Below are positions 18,031 through 26,816 of a DNA stretch of 64,000 bases, in pieces. The stretch comes from PALSA-350 sp963834445 (GTDB lineage: Bacteria > Acidobacteriota > Terriglobia > Terriglobales > Acidobacteriaceae). The notes under the pieces are model-generated. The model was not told the origin of the DNA and ran no database searches. It saw nothing but the letters and a program-made list of their open reading frames with translations. The stretch lies in contig CAWIBU010000009.1 in NCBI GenBank assembly GCA_963834445.1, positions 1,488,001-1,552,000 of the forward strand. Direction: 5' to 3'. The position numbers were made by a program, and so were the translations under genes. Position 1 is the stretch's first letter. Each line of letters opens with the position of its first letter.

Positions 18031-18360
18031 TCTAAGTGAGCGGACCTCTCCCCTTACTTTTATTGCGCAAAATGTCAGAAATGAGCGCTAGCTGCAAACT
18101 CACGTGCCTGTAACACGCACAATAGAGCTGCGCTTCTTGTCCACTCTCGAGCGAGTGGTAAGTCCACAATAGCAGTCCTTCTGCTGGAGTCAACAAATGG
18201 AGAGGTTAACAGTAACCACGGGGTATCACTATGGTTACGAGACTCAAGCTAGATGCTAAGTGCAATCAGCCGATTAATTGTCGGCGTAGTAGAGATATCG
18301 CTTTTGCAGAAGAGCCTGGTCGCATCCCGCACAGGCAGAATTCCACCAAGCAAACAGGTT
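18031..18360. promoter_or_regulatory. Upstream control region of the WbaP-type gene
   Basis: This non-coding DNA contains an inverted repeat GTAACC (18212-18217) / GGTTAC (18233-18238), plus GGTTAAC at 18204-18210. The same half-sites occur in the divergent promoter at 11741-11758, so one regulator may act on both parts of the locus. This is inference from shared short motifs; no clear -10/-35 pair could be fixed. Confidence 0.35.
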
Positions 18361-18600
18361 GAGTAGGTCAAGAGTAGAAGCCCTGACTCGCCTGGCGACA
18401 AGTCAAGGATGGAATGAACGTAAAGAGGGCTTGCCTTTAAGCCCGTCCCTCAAACAAATTTGTCATCCCGACCGTAGCGAAGCGAAGTGGAGGGACCTGC
18501 TTTGCGCCTTCGCCCCAAGCCCAAGCCATGTTGCTCATTAGGACCGCAGCGTAGAGTTCGCAAATCCTGCCTAAGCCACTTTGTTCATCAGGAGAGTCAC
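18361..18600. repeat. R1 repeat modules
   Basis: This stretch shows the modular order of R1: a small hairpin module ending in CAAGTCAAGGATGGAATGAA, then GCCCGTCCCTCAAACAAATT, TTGTCATCCCGACCG and the core AGCGAAGTGGAGGGACCTGC. The core lacks the R2 insertion and is one of the uninterrupted reference sites. It lies between two convergent units, and no gene is present. Confidence 0.75.
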
Positions 18601-18676
18601 AAACCATTCACATGACCCTATGCGCACACCAGGGTCATCCGTATGAGGAGCAGGGGTGCGCTCGATGCGCACCCGT

Positions 18677-21136
18677 CTATTCCGATCGCAAAGCTTCTAC
18701 GGCATTCACCCGCGCCGCGCGCGCTGCGGGCAGCGCCGACGCAATGGTCGCCGCAGCGAGAATCACCAGGGCCGAACCAACAAACGAAATAAAGCCAGGC
18801 ACCTTAACCTCGGCTACGTACTTGCCGACCCCTACCGCAAACAACACCCCAAACACAGCTCCCGCTGCCACACCGATGGTGGCGATCTTCAGACCCTGCA
18901 GCAACACATCGGCCAGAATATTCCGCGGCGCGGCCCCCAACGCCATCCGAATCCCGAACTCGCGTGTGCGCCCGCTCACGGAAAAGGCCAACACGCCCGC
19001 AACCCCCACCACGGAGATCAGCAGCGCCACCGCCGCGAATCCGCCAAACACCAGCGCGTTCAACTTGTCCGGCGTCAGCACCTCGGCGCGGATGTCCTGC
19101 AAGGTGCTCATCCGCTCCACCGGCTGGTCTAACGAAATGTCGTGAATCGTTCTTGCGATGGCCGGCGCTAACGCATACGGATCCTGTTGCGTGCGCACCA
19201 GCAGCCTGCCATCCCAACCGTCCTGATCGGTCGGCTGGTACACCGTCATTGTCGGTGAGGGAATGATGCTCTCGTCATCCAGATCGGGCACCACGCCGAT
19301 AATCCGCCGCGGCTTCGGGCTGATGCCGATGAAACTGATCACGTTATCGGTCCATTGCAGTTCATGGTTCACCGCATCCTGCCCGGGAAACAGCGTTTGC
19401 GCCAGGCTCTTGCTCACAATCACCACACGCTCGGAACCGTCTCGATCCGTGTCGCGAAAATCACGGCCCGCCAGAATCGGCATGCCCAGCGTTCCAAAAA
19501 ATCCAGAGGATATCGCGCGGAACCTGGCCCGGTAGTCATCCTGTCCGTTCTTGCGCTGCGCGCCCTGCGCGGCAAACGCCAGGTTGATACTCAACTCCTG
19601 ACCGTCGCGCCACGGCACACTGAACCCCGTCGACGCACTCACAACGCCCGGCAGCGCGCTTACCCTGCGCCGCACTTCGCGATAAAACTCCTGGGTTTGC
19701 GCCTCCGTGCGCCCATAAGAAAGCACCGGCAAATTCACCGCCAGCACCCGTGTCGTGTCAAACGGCGGTTGCGTGTTCTCGAGCACGTACAGCGTGCGCA
19801 TCAACACCGCCGCCCCGGTCAGTAACAGAAACGACGCCGTAATCTGCACAATGGCAAACATACGCAGCCGGCTACCCCCACTGGAAACGCGCGTGCCCCC
19901 AGTCGTGAGGCCCATACCCAGCGGCGCGCTGCCGGAGGGCAGCCGCGGAATCATCGCCAGAAACACCGCCGCCACCAGGGCCAACGCAACCCCAAACCAC
20001 ACCAGGCTCGGGTCGAGCTTAAGACCATCGGCGCGCACCGAGAAGCGTGCCGCATACCGCCCCAGCACCGCCACCATCGGCCACGCCAGCAGCATCGCCG
20101 CCACCACGCCGCTGCCGCACAGCACCAGGCTCTCGGCCAGCAACGAACGCCTCAGAGCAGCCGTGCCTGCCCCCAGCGCCGAGCGAACCGACAACTCCGC
20201 TTCCCGGCGAACCGTCCGCGCCAGCACCAGGTTGGCCACATTCGAGCACGCGATCACAAACAACAATCCCGCCGCCGCGAACAATACCCACAACACCATG
20301 TTGGCGCGCGCATTGATCTGATCGTGCATCCGCGTCACCTTGATCTGATAGTGGTCGGCGGTTTTGTAAGTCTCTGGATGGCTCCCCACCATCGCTGCAT
20401 ACCGCGTGCTCAACTCCGAGCGCGCCGCCTCCAGCGTCGCCCCAGGCGCCAGCCGGGCAAACACCTCGGTCATGCGATGTTCACGCCCCGTGATCATCGT
20501 GGCCGATAAATGGTGCGGGCTGGTCACTATGTTGCTGATGATCTCGGTGGCCACCGGGTAGGGAACCGATGGCTCCAAAACCCCGACAATCGTCGCCGTG
20601 CGTGCGCCTGAGACGCTCTCAAGCCGCACCGACTTGCCAATCACACTTGGGTCAGAATGCAACGAAGCCTTCCAGAAGCCGTAGGTAAGCACAATCGCGC
20701 CGGCTGCGTTCGGCCCATCATCGGCTTCGCTGAGCAGTCGCCCCAGCACCGGGCGCAGCCCCATCACCTCGAAATAGTGACCATCCACCACGCCCGCTGG
20801 AACTTCCCGCGGCGTGCCCAGGCCCACGATGCTGAAGTCGATCTGAGAAAACGTCCCTAACTCTGAAATCGTCTTGAGCCCTTTGCTCAGGTCATCGATC
20901 TCGGGGACAGAGAACGTCGTGTTCGCGTTGCCCAGCCCGGGCGCGCTCTGGCGCACGTAGAGCAGGCGGCTTTCGTCGCGGTTCGCCAGCGGCCGCAGCA
21001 GCACCGCGCGCACCACGCTGAAGATGGCGGCATTGGCGCCAATCCCCAAGGCCAGGGTGAGGGCGACGGTGAACCACAGCGCGCGCACCCGCCACAGCGA
21101 GCGCACCGCAATTTTCAAATCGTGTAGCATCTGCAT
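18677..21136 (-). CDS. ADOP-type ABC transporter permease (MacB/FtsX-like)
   Basis: 819 residues. MQMLHDLKIAVRSLWRVRAL is followed by a transmembrane segment, the first periplasmic core, three helices, a second core and a C-terminal FtsX block with FSVSGRTREFGIRMALGAAP and a final alanine-rich helix ending in ARVNAVEALRSE. It is the same architecture as the gene at 157-2604, but the two are well diverged. GGAG lies about 9 nt before the ATG. A MarR gene is divergent from it, and a perfect palindrome lies 33 bp upstream of its start, so MarR control is likely. Efflux of a toxic or signal molecule would fit but is inferred. Confidence 0.9.
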   Translation of the reverse strand: MQMLHDLKIAVRSLWRVRALWFTVALTLALGIGANAAIFSVVRAVLLRPLANRDESRLLYVRQSAPGLGNANTTFSVPEIDDLSKGLKTISELGTFSQIDFSIVGLGTPREVPAGVVDGHYFEVMGLRPVLGRLLSEADDGPNAAGAIVLTYGFWKASLHSDPSVIGKSVRLESVSGARTATIVGVLEPSVPYPVATEIISNIVTSPHHLSATMITGREHRMTEVFARLAPGATLEAARSELSTRYAAMVGSHPETYKTADHYQIKVTRMHDQINARANMVLWVLFAAAGLLFVIACSNVANLVLARTVRREAELSVRSALGAGTAALRRSLLAESLVLCGSGVVAAMLLAWPMVAVLGRYAARFSVRADGLKLDPSLVWFGVALALVAAVFLAMIPRLPSGSAPLGMGLTTGGTRVSSGGSRLRMFAIVQITASFLLLTGAAVLMRTLYVLENTQPPFDTTRVLAVNLPVLSYGRTEAQTQEFYREVRRRVSALPGVVSASTGFSVPWRDGQELSINLAFAAQGAQRKNGQDDYRARFRAISSGFFGTLGMPILAGRDFRDTDRDGSERVVIVSKSLAQTLFPGQDAVNHELQWTDNVISFIGISPKPRRIIGVVPDLDDESIIPSPTMTVYQPTDQDGWDGRLLVRTQQDPYALAPAIARTIHDISLDQPVERMSTLQDIRAEVLTPDKLNALVFGGFAAVALLISVVGVAGVLAFSVSGRTREFGIRMALGAAPRNILADVLLQGLKIATIGVAAGAVFGVLFAVGVGKYVAEVKVPGFISFVGSALVILAAATIASALPAARAARVNAVEALRSE

Positions 21137-21160
21137 TTCAGTGATCTCCGCGCGTCCAGC

Positions 21161-21189
21161 TTGACAATGTATGTTGATATCAACATAGT
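21161..21189 (+). promoter_or_regulatory. marR promoter, possibly for a leaderless mRNA
   Basis: A perfect TTGACA -35 (21161-21166) is followed 17 bp later by CATAGT (21184-21189), a 4/6 match to the -10 consensus. A start of transcription 7 nt further on would fall at about 21196, next to the ATG at 21197. The operator palindrome occupies the spacer and overlaps the -10 box. Confidence 0.65.
21170..21187. promoter_or_regulatory. MarR-type operator palindrome
   Basis: TATGTTGATATCAACATA is a perfect 18-bp palindrome between the divergent ADOP and marR genes. Its length and position, between the -35 and -10 of marR and 33 bp from the permease start, are what MarR-family autoregulation usually shows. 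Binding would block marR transcription directly and could also affect the permease promoter. Confidence 0.75.
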
Positions 21190-21196
21190 GGAGAGA

Positions 21197-21643
21197 ATGT
21201 CAAGGGCCTCCTCAGTTCCGTTCGCTACCACCTTGCGCGTGCGCGACTGCTGTCTCTGCCTGCACGTGCAGCGCGCGGCGCGGGCCCTCGCTCGCCGCTT
21301 CGACGATGCGTTGCGCCCTGTCGGTCTCACCAACGGGCAGTTCTCGCTCTTGATGTCACTGAATCGACCTGAACCCGCGAGTATGGCCTCGGTCGCCAAC
21401 CTGCTCGCGATGGATCGCACCACCCTCACCGCCGCTCTCAAACCACTGCACCGCCGCGGCCTTGTCGAAGTTGCTCAAGATGCAGCCGATCGACGTGGCC
21501 GGCGGCTAAGCCTCACCGCGAAAGGTACCGAGTTGCTCGCTGCCGCAACGCCCATCTGGGAGCAAACCCACCGCGCCGTGGAAACGCAACTTACCGAGAT
21601 CGATCCCGATCGCCTCCGCCGCAGCCTGCGCTCCCTCGCCTGA
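21197..21643 (+). CDS. MarR family transcriptional regulator
   Basis: 148 residues. The N-terminal dimer helix (HVQRAARALARRFDDALRPV) leads into GLTNGQFSLLMSLNRPEPAS and a winged helix-turn-helix with ANLLAMDRTTLTAALKPLHR and the wing AADRRGRRLSLTAKG. It most likely represses itself and the divergent ADOP permease through the palindrome at 21170-21187. I chose ATG 21197. The frame is open to a TTG at 21161, but that TTG is part of the -35 box and the extra codons cross the operator. A CCLC motif near residue 13 could be redox-sensitive, but this is only a possibility. Confidence 0.88.
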   Translation: MSRASSVPFATTLRVRDCCLCLHVQRAARALARRFDDALRPVGLTNGQFSLLMSLNRPEPASMASVANLLAMDRTTLTAALKPLHRRGLVEVAQDAADRRGRRLSLTAKGTELLAAATPIWEQTHRAVETQLTEIDPDRLRRSLRSLA

Positions 21644-21887
21644 TCCCGCGTCCGCAGCACCTCTGGGCCATCTATCAATATCTGGGCGCCGTACCCTTTG
21701 TTAGACAGTTCGCAACAAACTTGTCATCCCGACCGGCTGACTCGCCAGTCGGCAAGTTAAGCATGGAATGAACGCGGTGAGCGCTCGCTTTTAAACCCGT
21801 CCCCCCAAACAAATTTGTCATCCCGAGGAGCCAACTTGCCTGGCGGCAAGTTAAGAGAGAAATGAACGCGGAGAGCGTTTGCTTTTA

Positions 21888-22010
21888 AAGCCCGTCCCTC
21901 AAGCAAATTTCTAAGCCCGTCCCCCAAACAAATTTCTAAGCCCGTCCCTCAAGCAAATTTCTAAGCCCGTCCCTCAAGCAAATTTCTAAGCCCGTCCCCC
22001 AAACAAATTT
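21888..22010. repeat. 25-bp direct tandem repeat, five units
   Basis: Units start at 21888, 21913, 21938, 21963 and 21988. Each begins AAGCCCGTCCC and ends CAAATTTCT, with a TCAAG/CCAAA alternation in the middle. The fifth runs into the ordinary R1 sequence (GTCATCCCGA) at its end. Units are contiguous, so this is a micro- or minisatellite expansion of one R1 module and not a CRISPR array. Confidence 0.85.
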
Positions 22011-22519
22011 GTCATCCCGACCGAAGCGTAGCGAAGTGGAGGGATCTGCGGTGCGCCTTTCCCTCAAACCAAGGCCCCACGAGTGAGCTCGCAAATCCAG
22101 CCCCAGCCATTTTGTTCATCCCGACCGGCTGACTCGCCAGTCGGCAAGTTAAGCATGGAATGAACGCGGTGAGCGCTCGCTTTTAAACCCGTCCCCCAAA
22201 CAAATTTGTCATCCCGAGGAGCCGACTTGCCTGTCGGCAAGTTAAGAGAGGAATGAACGAGCTGAGCGCTCGCTTTTAAACCCGTCCCCCCAAACAAATT
22301 TGTCATCCCGACCGAAGCGTAGCGAAGTGGAGGGATCTGCGGTGCGCCTTTCCCCCAAACCAAGGCCCTTCGAGTGAGCTCACAAATCCTGCCCCAGCAT
22401 TTTGTTCATTAGGAGCGGCTGACTCGCCAGTCGGCAAGTCAAGCATGGAATGAACGCGGTGAGCTCTCGCTTTTAAACCCGTCCCCCCAAACAAATTTGT
22501 TCATCCCGACCGTAGCGTA

Positions 22520-22624
22520 CCCGAATTCCTGTTTCGCCATGTCAGACAGATCCACGTGTGCGGCTTTCATTAAGGAAAGCCGCATGAAGTTCGCCAGCGC
22601 CATCAACTTCGACAGGAATTCGGG
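22520..22624. repeat. R2 element, copy 1 (105 bp, nested in R1)
   Basis: The terminal inverted repeats are perfect: CCCGAATTCCTG (22520-22531) and CAGGAATTCGGG (22613-22624). The interior has a hairpin with stem GCGGCTTTC/GAAAGCCGC. The flanks are R1: CCGTAGCGTA on the left and AGCGAAGTGGAGGG on the right. In uninterrupted R1 copies (for example 22021-22042 and 22311-22332) these two parts are directly joined, so the element interrupts R1 at a defined site. Confidence 0.85.
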
Positions 22625-22895
22625 GGAGCGAAGTGGAGGGATCTGCGGTGCGCCTTTCCCCCAAACCAGGGCCCTCCAAGTGAGCTCGCGAATCCTGCCC
22701 CGCCAGTTTGTTCATTGGGACCGGAGCGCAGCGCAGTGGAGAGACCTGCTTTTTACTCAATGTTGCAGCGGAAACCCTGATCCCAATAACCTACTACACA
22801 ACTACCGTTACTAATTCGACACCCCCTTAGTGCGCTTAGTGCGCGCTTTTGGCCAAATTGCATCGGTACTCTCCAGGCTGCAAAACAGAGGTGAA

Positions 22896-24254
22896 TTACG
22901 GTACGCTTGCCTCCCAGAACTGCTCGATTTCTTCGAGCGGCTTGTTCCGCGTCTCCGGCACAAACAACCAGGTAAAAATAGCTTGCGCCAGGGCCATGGA
23001 AGCGAGAAATCCAAACGTGACCGCCTTGCCGATCTGGTGATAGGCAAAAGGGAACAGCAGCACCACCAGAGCATTGGCGACCCACTGCGTCAGCACCGGC
23101 ACCGTCATCGCCAAACCGCGCACATCGGTGGGAAATATCTCCGGCAGCAGCGTCCAGAACACCGGCCCGATGCAGGAAGAGAAAAAAGCGAGATACGCGA
23201 GAATCAGCACCAGCACCACCGGCCCGTGAAATCGATCGGTTGCCACCGTAACCATGAGTGCAACCAGCGACAACGACATCCCGATCGAACCGATCACGTA
23301 GAGTGGCTTGCGGCCAAAACGGTCAATCATCCAAAACGACGCAACGGTAAACACAAATTCCGTCACCCCGACCAGAAAGGTCGAGAGCAGCGCGCCATCG
23401 ATCTTCCAGCCGGCAGAGCGAAAGATGGCGGGCGCGTAGTCGACAATGGTGTTGATTCCGGAGACGTGAATCAAAATTGCCAGAAAGAAACTCACTCGCA
23501 GTGCACGCTTCACACCCGGACGTCGCATTGCCTGCCAACCGCCCCCCTTGTGCACAGCCGCTTGCATTTCGGCGATAGCCAGCCCCGCGCTCTGCCTGCC
23601 GGAAATCCGCTCCAGCAGCACGAAAGCTTCTTCCTTCTTGCCCTGCATCATCAAAAAGCGCGGTGTTTCGGGCGCAGCCAGCATCAGCACAAAAAAGAGG
23701 AGCGAAGGAAAGATGCCGGTGAAAAACATCCAGCGCCAGTTGTTGGCGCCGCTATTGCGCAAGAGGTAGTTGATCCCGTACGAAATCAAAATGCCGATGA
23801 TAATCGACAGCTGATACAGAGCACCCATGCGTCCCCGCACCGAGGGCGGCGACACCTCGGAGACGTACATGGGCGATAGCAGCGAAGCCGCTCCAACAGC
23901 CAGACCGCCGGCAAAACGGGCAGCGACAAACATGTGGAAGCTCGGCGCAGCGGCCGTGGCGATCGACGTCAACGCGAACAGCACCGCCACCCACGCCAGG
24001 ATTTTTTTTCTTCCGAACCGGTCCGCGAACCGGCCCGCGCCCATTGACCCCAGCACGCAGCCAAACAGCAGGGAACTGAACGCCCAGCCCAACCCCAGGT
24101 CGTCCAGATGGAAGTGCTCCATGAGGAAAGGGCCCGCTCCGGTGATGATCGCGATGTCGAAGCCGAACAGCACGCCGCCAAGTGCGGCCGCCGAAGCCAA
24201 CAGGATGAGATAACGGAAATTGATTTCGATTTTCAAGGGTGCGAATATCCGCAC
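22896..24254 (-). CDS. MFS sugar porter (sugar:H+ symporter family)
   Basis: 452 residues with twelve transmembrane segments. Signature motifs are GRFADRFGRKK after helix 2, PETPRFLMMQGKKEEA at the central loop, DRFGRKPLYVIG after helix 8 and VPETRNKPLEEIE at the C-terminus. It should import a monosaccharide or a small sugar acid across the inner membrane. It begins 6 bp after the alpha-glucuronidase stop, so an operon is likely and glucuronate or a xylo-compound is a sensible substrate guess. The start is GTG at 24254, with TTG at 24236 also possible. Confidence 0.9.
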   Translation of the reverse strand: MRIFAPLKIEINFRYLILLASAAALGGVLFGFDIAIITGAGPFLMEHFHLDDLGLGWAFSSLLFGCVLGSMGAGRFADRFGRKKILAWVAVLFALTSIATAAAPSFHMFVAARFAGGLAVGAASLLSPMYVSEVSPPSVRGRMGALYQLSIIIGILISYGINYLLRNSGANNWRWMFFTGIFPSLLFFVLMLAAPETPRFLMMQGKKEEAFVLLERISGRQSAGLAIAEMQAAVHKGGGWQAMRRPGVKRALRVSFFLAILIHVSGINTIVDYAPAIFRSAGWKIDGALLSTFLVGVTEFVFTVASFWMIDRFGRKPLYVIGSIGMSLSLVALMVTVATDRFHGPVVLVLILAYLAFFSSCIGPVFWTLLPEIFPTDVRGLAMTVPVLTQWVANALVVLLFPFAYHQIGKAVTFGFLASMALAQAIFTWLFVPETRNKPLEEIEQFWEASVP

Positions 24255-24260
24255 CCGATC

Positions 24261-26765
24261 TTACCGTTCGAATTCGATGTAGTCGACCGGGGCCGGTTCC
24301 CCTTTGTCCGGTGTTCCCCGCAGCGTGAGGGTATCGCTCGGCTTGAGGGGAACACCGGGCACGGTGAACAGCATGCTGGTGCTGCCGTCCAGGTGGGCAT
24401 CGACGGTGGCTGGGGGCATGGTTGCGTTGGCCACCCATTGCGCCAGCAATCTGCCATTGAGCAACAACTCATAGTGGGCAGCGCCGGTGCGCAGGTCGAA
24501 GTAGCGCACGCCGATGGTGTAGGTGCCCGCCGGGCGGCCCGGCTTGGTGGTAAGCGTGCACGGCGCAGGCCGATTGCACACCACTGCTTTGCCGGCGGAA
24601 GCGGTCTCCCACGGCACGACATCTACTTTGGTGTATCCATCCGACTGCATCGCTTCGGCTTCTATGCGGTCAGGATAGATGCCGACCCGGCCCTGCTTAT
24701 CGCGAATGCCGGAGATGTTCTGAAACCATGCGGTAACGGCATCACGCCACACAATCGCGTGCCCGGCCTCGTACTCGAACAGGGCAAGCGTTTCTTCGTA
24801 GCGCTGCTCGTCGATCAGGCCATGCAGCGTGCGCCATCGCGGGGCATAGGTCGCCGCCGCCGCTGCGCCTTCGTAATGGGAATCGTAGACATGCTGCACC
24901 AGCGTCTTGCCGCTGTGCAGCACGTAGTCATAAGGTACATGGTGCATGAAAAGCAGCAGGCTGTCCGGGCACGTTTCCAGAGACTCGTATTTTGCCGCCA
25001 GTTGCGGCGGGTATTGGCCAATGTAGCCCGTACCGGTAGCTACCGTGCGATCCATGCCGATGCCTTTGCGATCCGCGCGGAACCATTGCCCCCATCCATT
25101 GCGCTCAGCCGACTCGATCCCCGGACCATAATGAACGCTGAGAATATTGGTCAGCGTCCCAATACCAAGCGGGCCCGTGTACTGCTCGTAGACCCGCCAG
25201 GAGTTTGTCTGCAGGCCGTTGACCACGTCGACCACCCTGGGATTATTGCCGAAGGTAAGCCGCGTCCAGGTGTCGATGATCTCGGCCGTGGTCAGCTCAG
25301 GGTTCCAGGCCAGCTTGCCGAAGCCATACAGGTTGGCCATGGCCATCGGATGATGCAGCCAGTTTGCATCGAGGCCAACATTGGCAACGCCGACGAAGCC
25401 ACCCAGCGGTTGGTGGAAGCTCTTGCCCTCCACAATCTCGCTGACCGTTGTTCTCCGGTTCTCGGCGCGCATGTCGGTGTCGAGCGCCACCTTCCACATG
25501 GGAACCAGGAACAGCATGTGACGCTGTTGCCCGGTGTACTCCTGCGTGATCTGCAGTTCGATTGCCTGACTGGTGTGGCGCAGGGCAGCGAACAGGGGTG
25601 AGACCGGCTCGCGCACCTGGAAGTCGATGGGCCCATGCTTTACCTGGATAACCACGTTGCGGTCGAAGGAGCCGTCCAGCGCGCGAAAATTATCGTAGCC
25701 GGCGCGCGCGCGATCGGCCTTCAGATCATTCCAGTCAAGATGATTGTTGTAGACGAAGCCGCGATACAACACGATGCCTCCGTGAGGCTTGAGCGCGCGC
25801 GCCACGGTGTTGGCAGCCTGTGCAGGGTTGCGGCCGTACTTCGAGGGACCAGGGCGGCCTTCCGAATCCGCCTTGATTACAAAGCCGGCAAAGTCCGGGA
25901 TGGCCTCATATATCTCATTCACCTTCTTGCGCCACCACGCAGCTACCCTGGGATCGAGCGGGTCGAAGGTAGGTAAGTGGCCCACCACCTGCGGGCTCGA
26001 CAGATCGACCGAAAGCGACATGCGCACGCCCCACGGGCGAAGCGCATCTGCGATCCGCGCCAGTTCATGGATCATCTCCGGATCGAGCGTATGCAAATTG
26101 GAGTTCACGTTGTTGACCGTGCAGCCGTTCAGACCGACCGAGGCCAGCAGCCGGCCATACTCCGCCGCGCGATGCAGGTCGCTGCGCACGTGGCCATTGT
26201 CAAAGAAGATGCTGCGCCCGGCATAACCGCGCTCGATGCTGCCGTCGAAGTTATCCCATTGGTTCACCCAGCGAATGGGTGAGGAAGGCGATTCGGCCGT
26301 CTCTGTCAGCGCCTGCTGTTGAGCGATCTGCTCGAGGATGCGGAAGACTCCATAGAGTTGGCCGCGCTCGCTGCCGCCTGCGAGCACCCAGTACGCGTGA
26401 TCATGCGCGGAAAATTGCTCCAGCGAGAAACCTTCGGGCGCGAGGTGGGCAGGCACATCCCAGGTTGGCAGCAGGTGATGAATCTCCGCCGGGGTGCCGA
26501 CGACGAACGCGTCCTCGCGCGGAAGAGTAGAGGAAACACGCAGGCTTTCCCCCAGCATCGCGTGCAGACCGCGAACTAACTCACTGGCGGCACTGGCGGC
26601 GATCGGGGTATGGCCGGTAGTGACCAGGTAATGGGGAACCGTGTTGTATTGCTGCGCGATTTGCAGAGGCAGCGGCGCGTAACGAAGCCAACCATCTTCC
26701 CCCGTCTCCGCCTGCAGACGCACCGTCATACATAGAAGGAGGAAGACCGCGGTGTAGAGGCGCAT
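24261..26765 (-). CDS. aguA: Alpha-glucuronidase, glycoside hydrolase family 67
   Basis: 834 residues with a signal peptide (MRLYTAVFLLLCMTVRLQA). It removes 4-O-methyl-glucuronic acid from glucuronoxylan fragments. The N-terminal domain (about 20-150) precedes a TIM-barrel catalytic domain. There E302 (KADSEGRPGP) matches the acid, and D381 (GPIDFQVREP) and E409 (QITQEYTG) match the catalytic base pair; their 28-residue spacing equals that reported for the Cellvibrio enzyme (D365/E393). The C-terminal roughly 120 residues (EAEAMQSDGY onward) look like an added carbohydrate-binding-like domain. The signal peptide suggests periplasmic action. The sugar porter follows. Confidence 0.93.
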   Translation of the reverse strand: MRLYTAVFLLLCMTVRLQAETGEDGWLRYAPLPLQIAQQYNTVPHYLVTTGHTPIAASAASELVRGLHAMLGESLRVSSTLPREDAFVVGTPAEIHHLLPTWDVPAHLAPEGFSLEQFSAHDHAYWVLAGGSERGQLYGVFRILEQIAQQQALTETAESPSSPIRWVNQWDNFDGSIERGYAGRSIFFDNGHVRSDLHRAAEYGRLLASVGLNGCTVNNVNSNLHTLDPEMIHELARIADALRPWGVRMSLSVDLSSPQVVGHLPTFDPLDPRVAAWWRKKVNEIYEAIPDFAGFVIKADSEGRPGPSKYGRNPAQAANTVARALKPHGGIVLYRGFVYNNHLDWNDLKADRARAGYDNFRALDGSFDRNVVIQVKHGPIDFQVREPVSPLFAALRHTSQAIELQITQEYTGQQRHMLFLVPMWKVALDTDMRAENRRTTVSEIVEGKSFHQPLGGFVGVANVGLDANWLHHPMAMANLYGFGKLAWNPELTTAEIIDTWTRLTFGNNPRVVDVVNGLQTNSWRVYEQYTGPLGIGTLTNILSVHYGPGIESAERNGWGQWFRADRKGIGMDRTVATGTGYIGQYPPQLAAKYESLETCPDSLLLFMHHVPYDYVLHSGKTLVQHVYDSHYEGAAAAATYAPRWRTLHGLIDEQRYEETLALFEYEAGHAIVWRDAVTAWFQNISGIRDKQGRVGIYPDRIEAEAMQSDGYTKVDVVPWETASAGKAVVCNRPAPCTLTTKPGRPAGTYTIGVRYFDLRTGAAHYELLLNGRLLAQWVANATMPPATVDAHLDGSTSMLFTVPGVPLKPSDTLTLRGTPDKGEPAPVDYIEFER

Positions 26766-26816
26766 CCTTCTTATCTTATCGTTCTAAGCTGGCCGCCTTC
26801 CTTGTAAAATCACGCC

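Larger units (their letters stand above)
21714..22760. repeat. R1 repeat array (about three large modular copies)
   Basis: This roughly 1-kb array has no gene. Modules recur in the same order: GACTCGCCAGTCGGCAAGTT then GCATGGAATGAACG; CCCGTCCCCCAAACAAATTT then GTCATCCCGA; a GAGGAGCC variant with a CTTGCC hairpin; and AGCGTAGCGAAGTGGAGGGA then TCTGCGGTGCGCCTT, followed by GAGTGAGCTCGCAAATCC. Larger copies begin near 21719, 22115 and 22402. The third is interrupted by the R2 element at 22520-22624. Near-identity of the copies points to recent duplication or gene conversion. The flanking 21644-21713 and 22761-22895 hold no recognisable feature. Confidence 0.85.

Noticed and set aside
157..21136. 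Fused or broken ADOP genes
   Set aside because: Both permeases are full length with normal double FtsX layout; no frameshift was found.
21888..22010. CRISPR array
   Set aside because: Units are contiguous direct repeats with no spacers between them, and no cas gene is present.
22064..22494. Small proteins encoded in the R1 array on the minus strand
   Set aside because: The frames follow the repeat modules and restart at each copy; they have no start signals and are not conserved as proteins.
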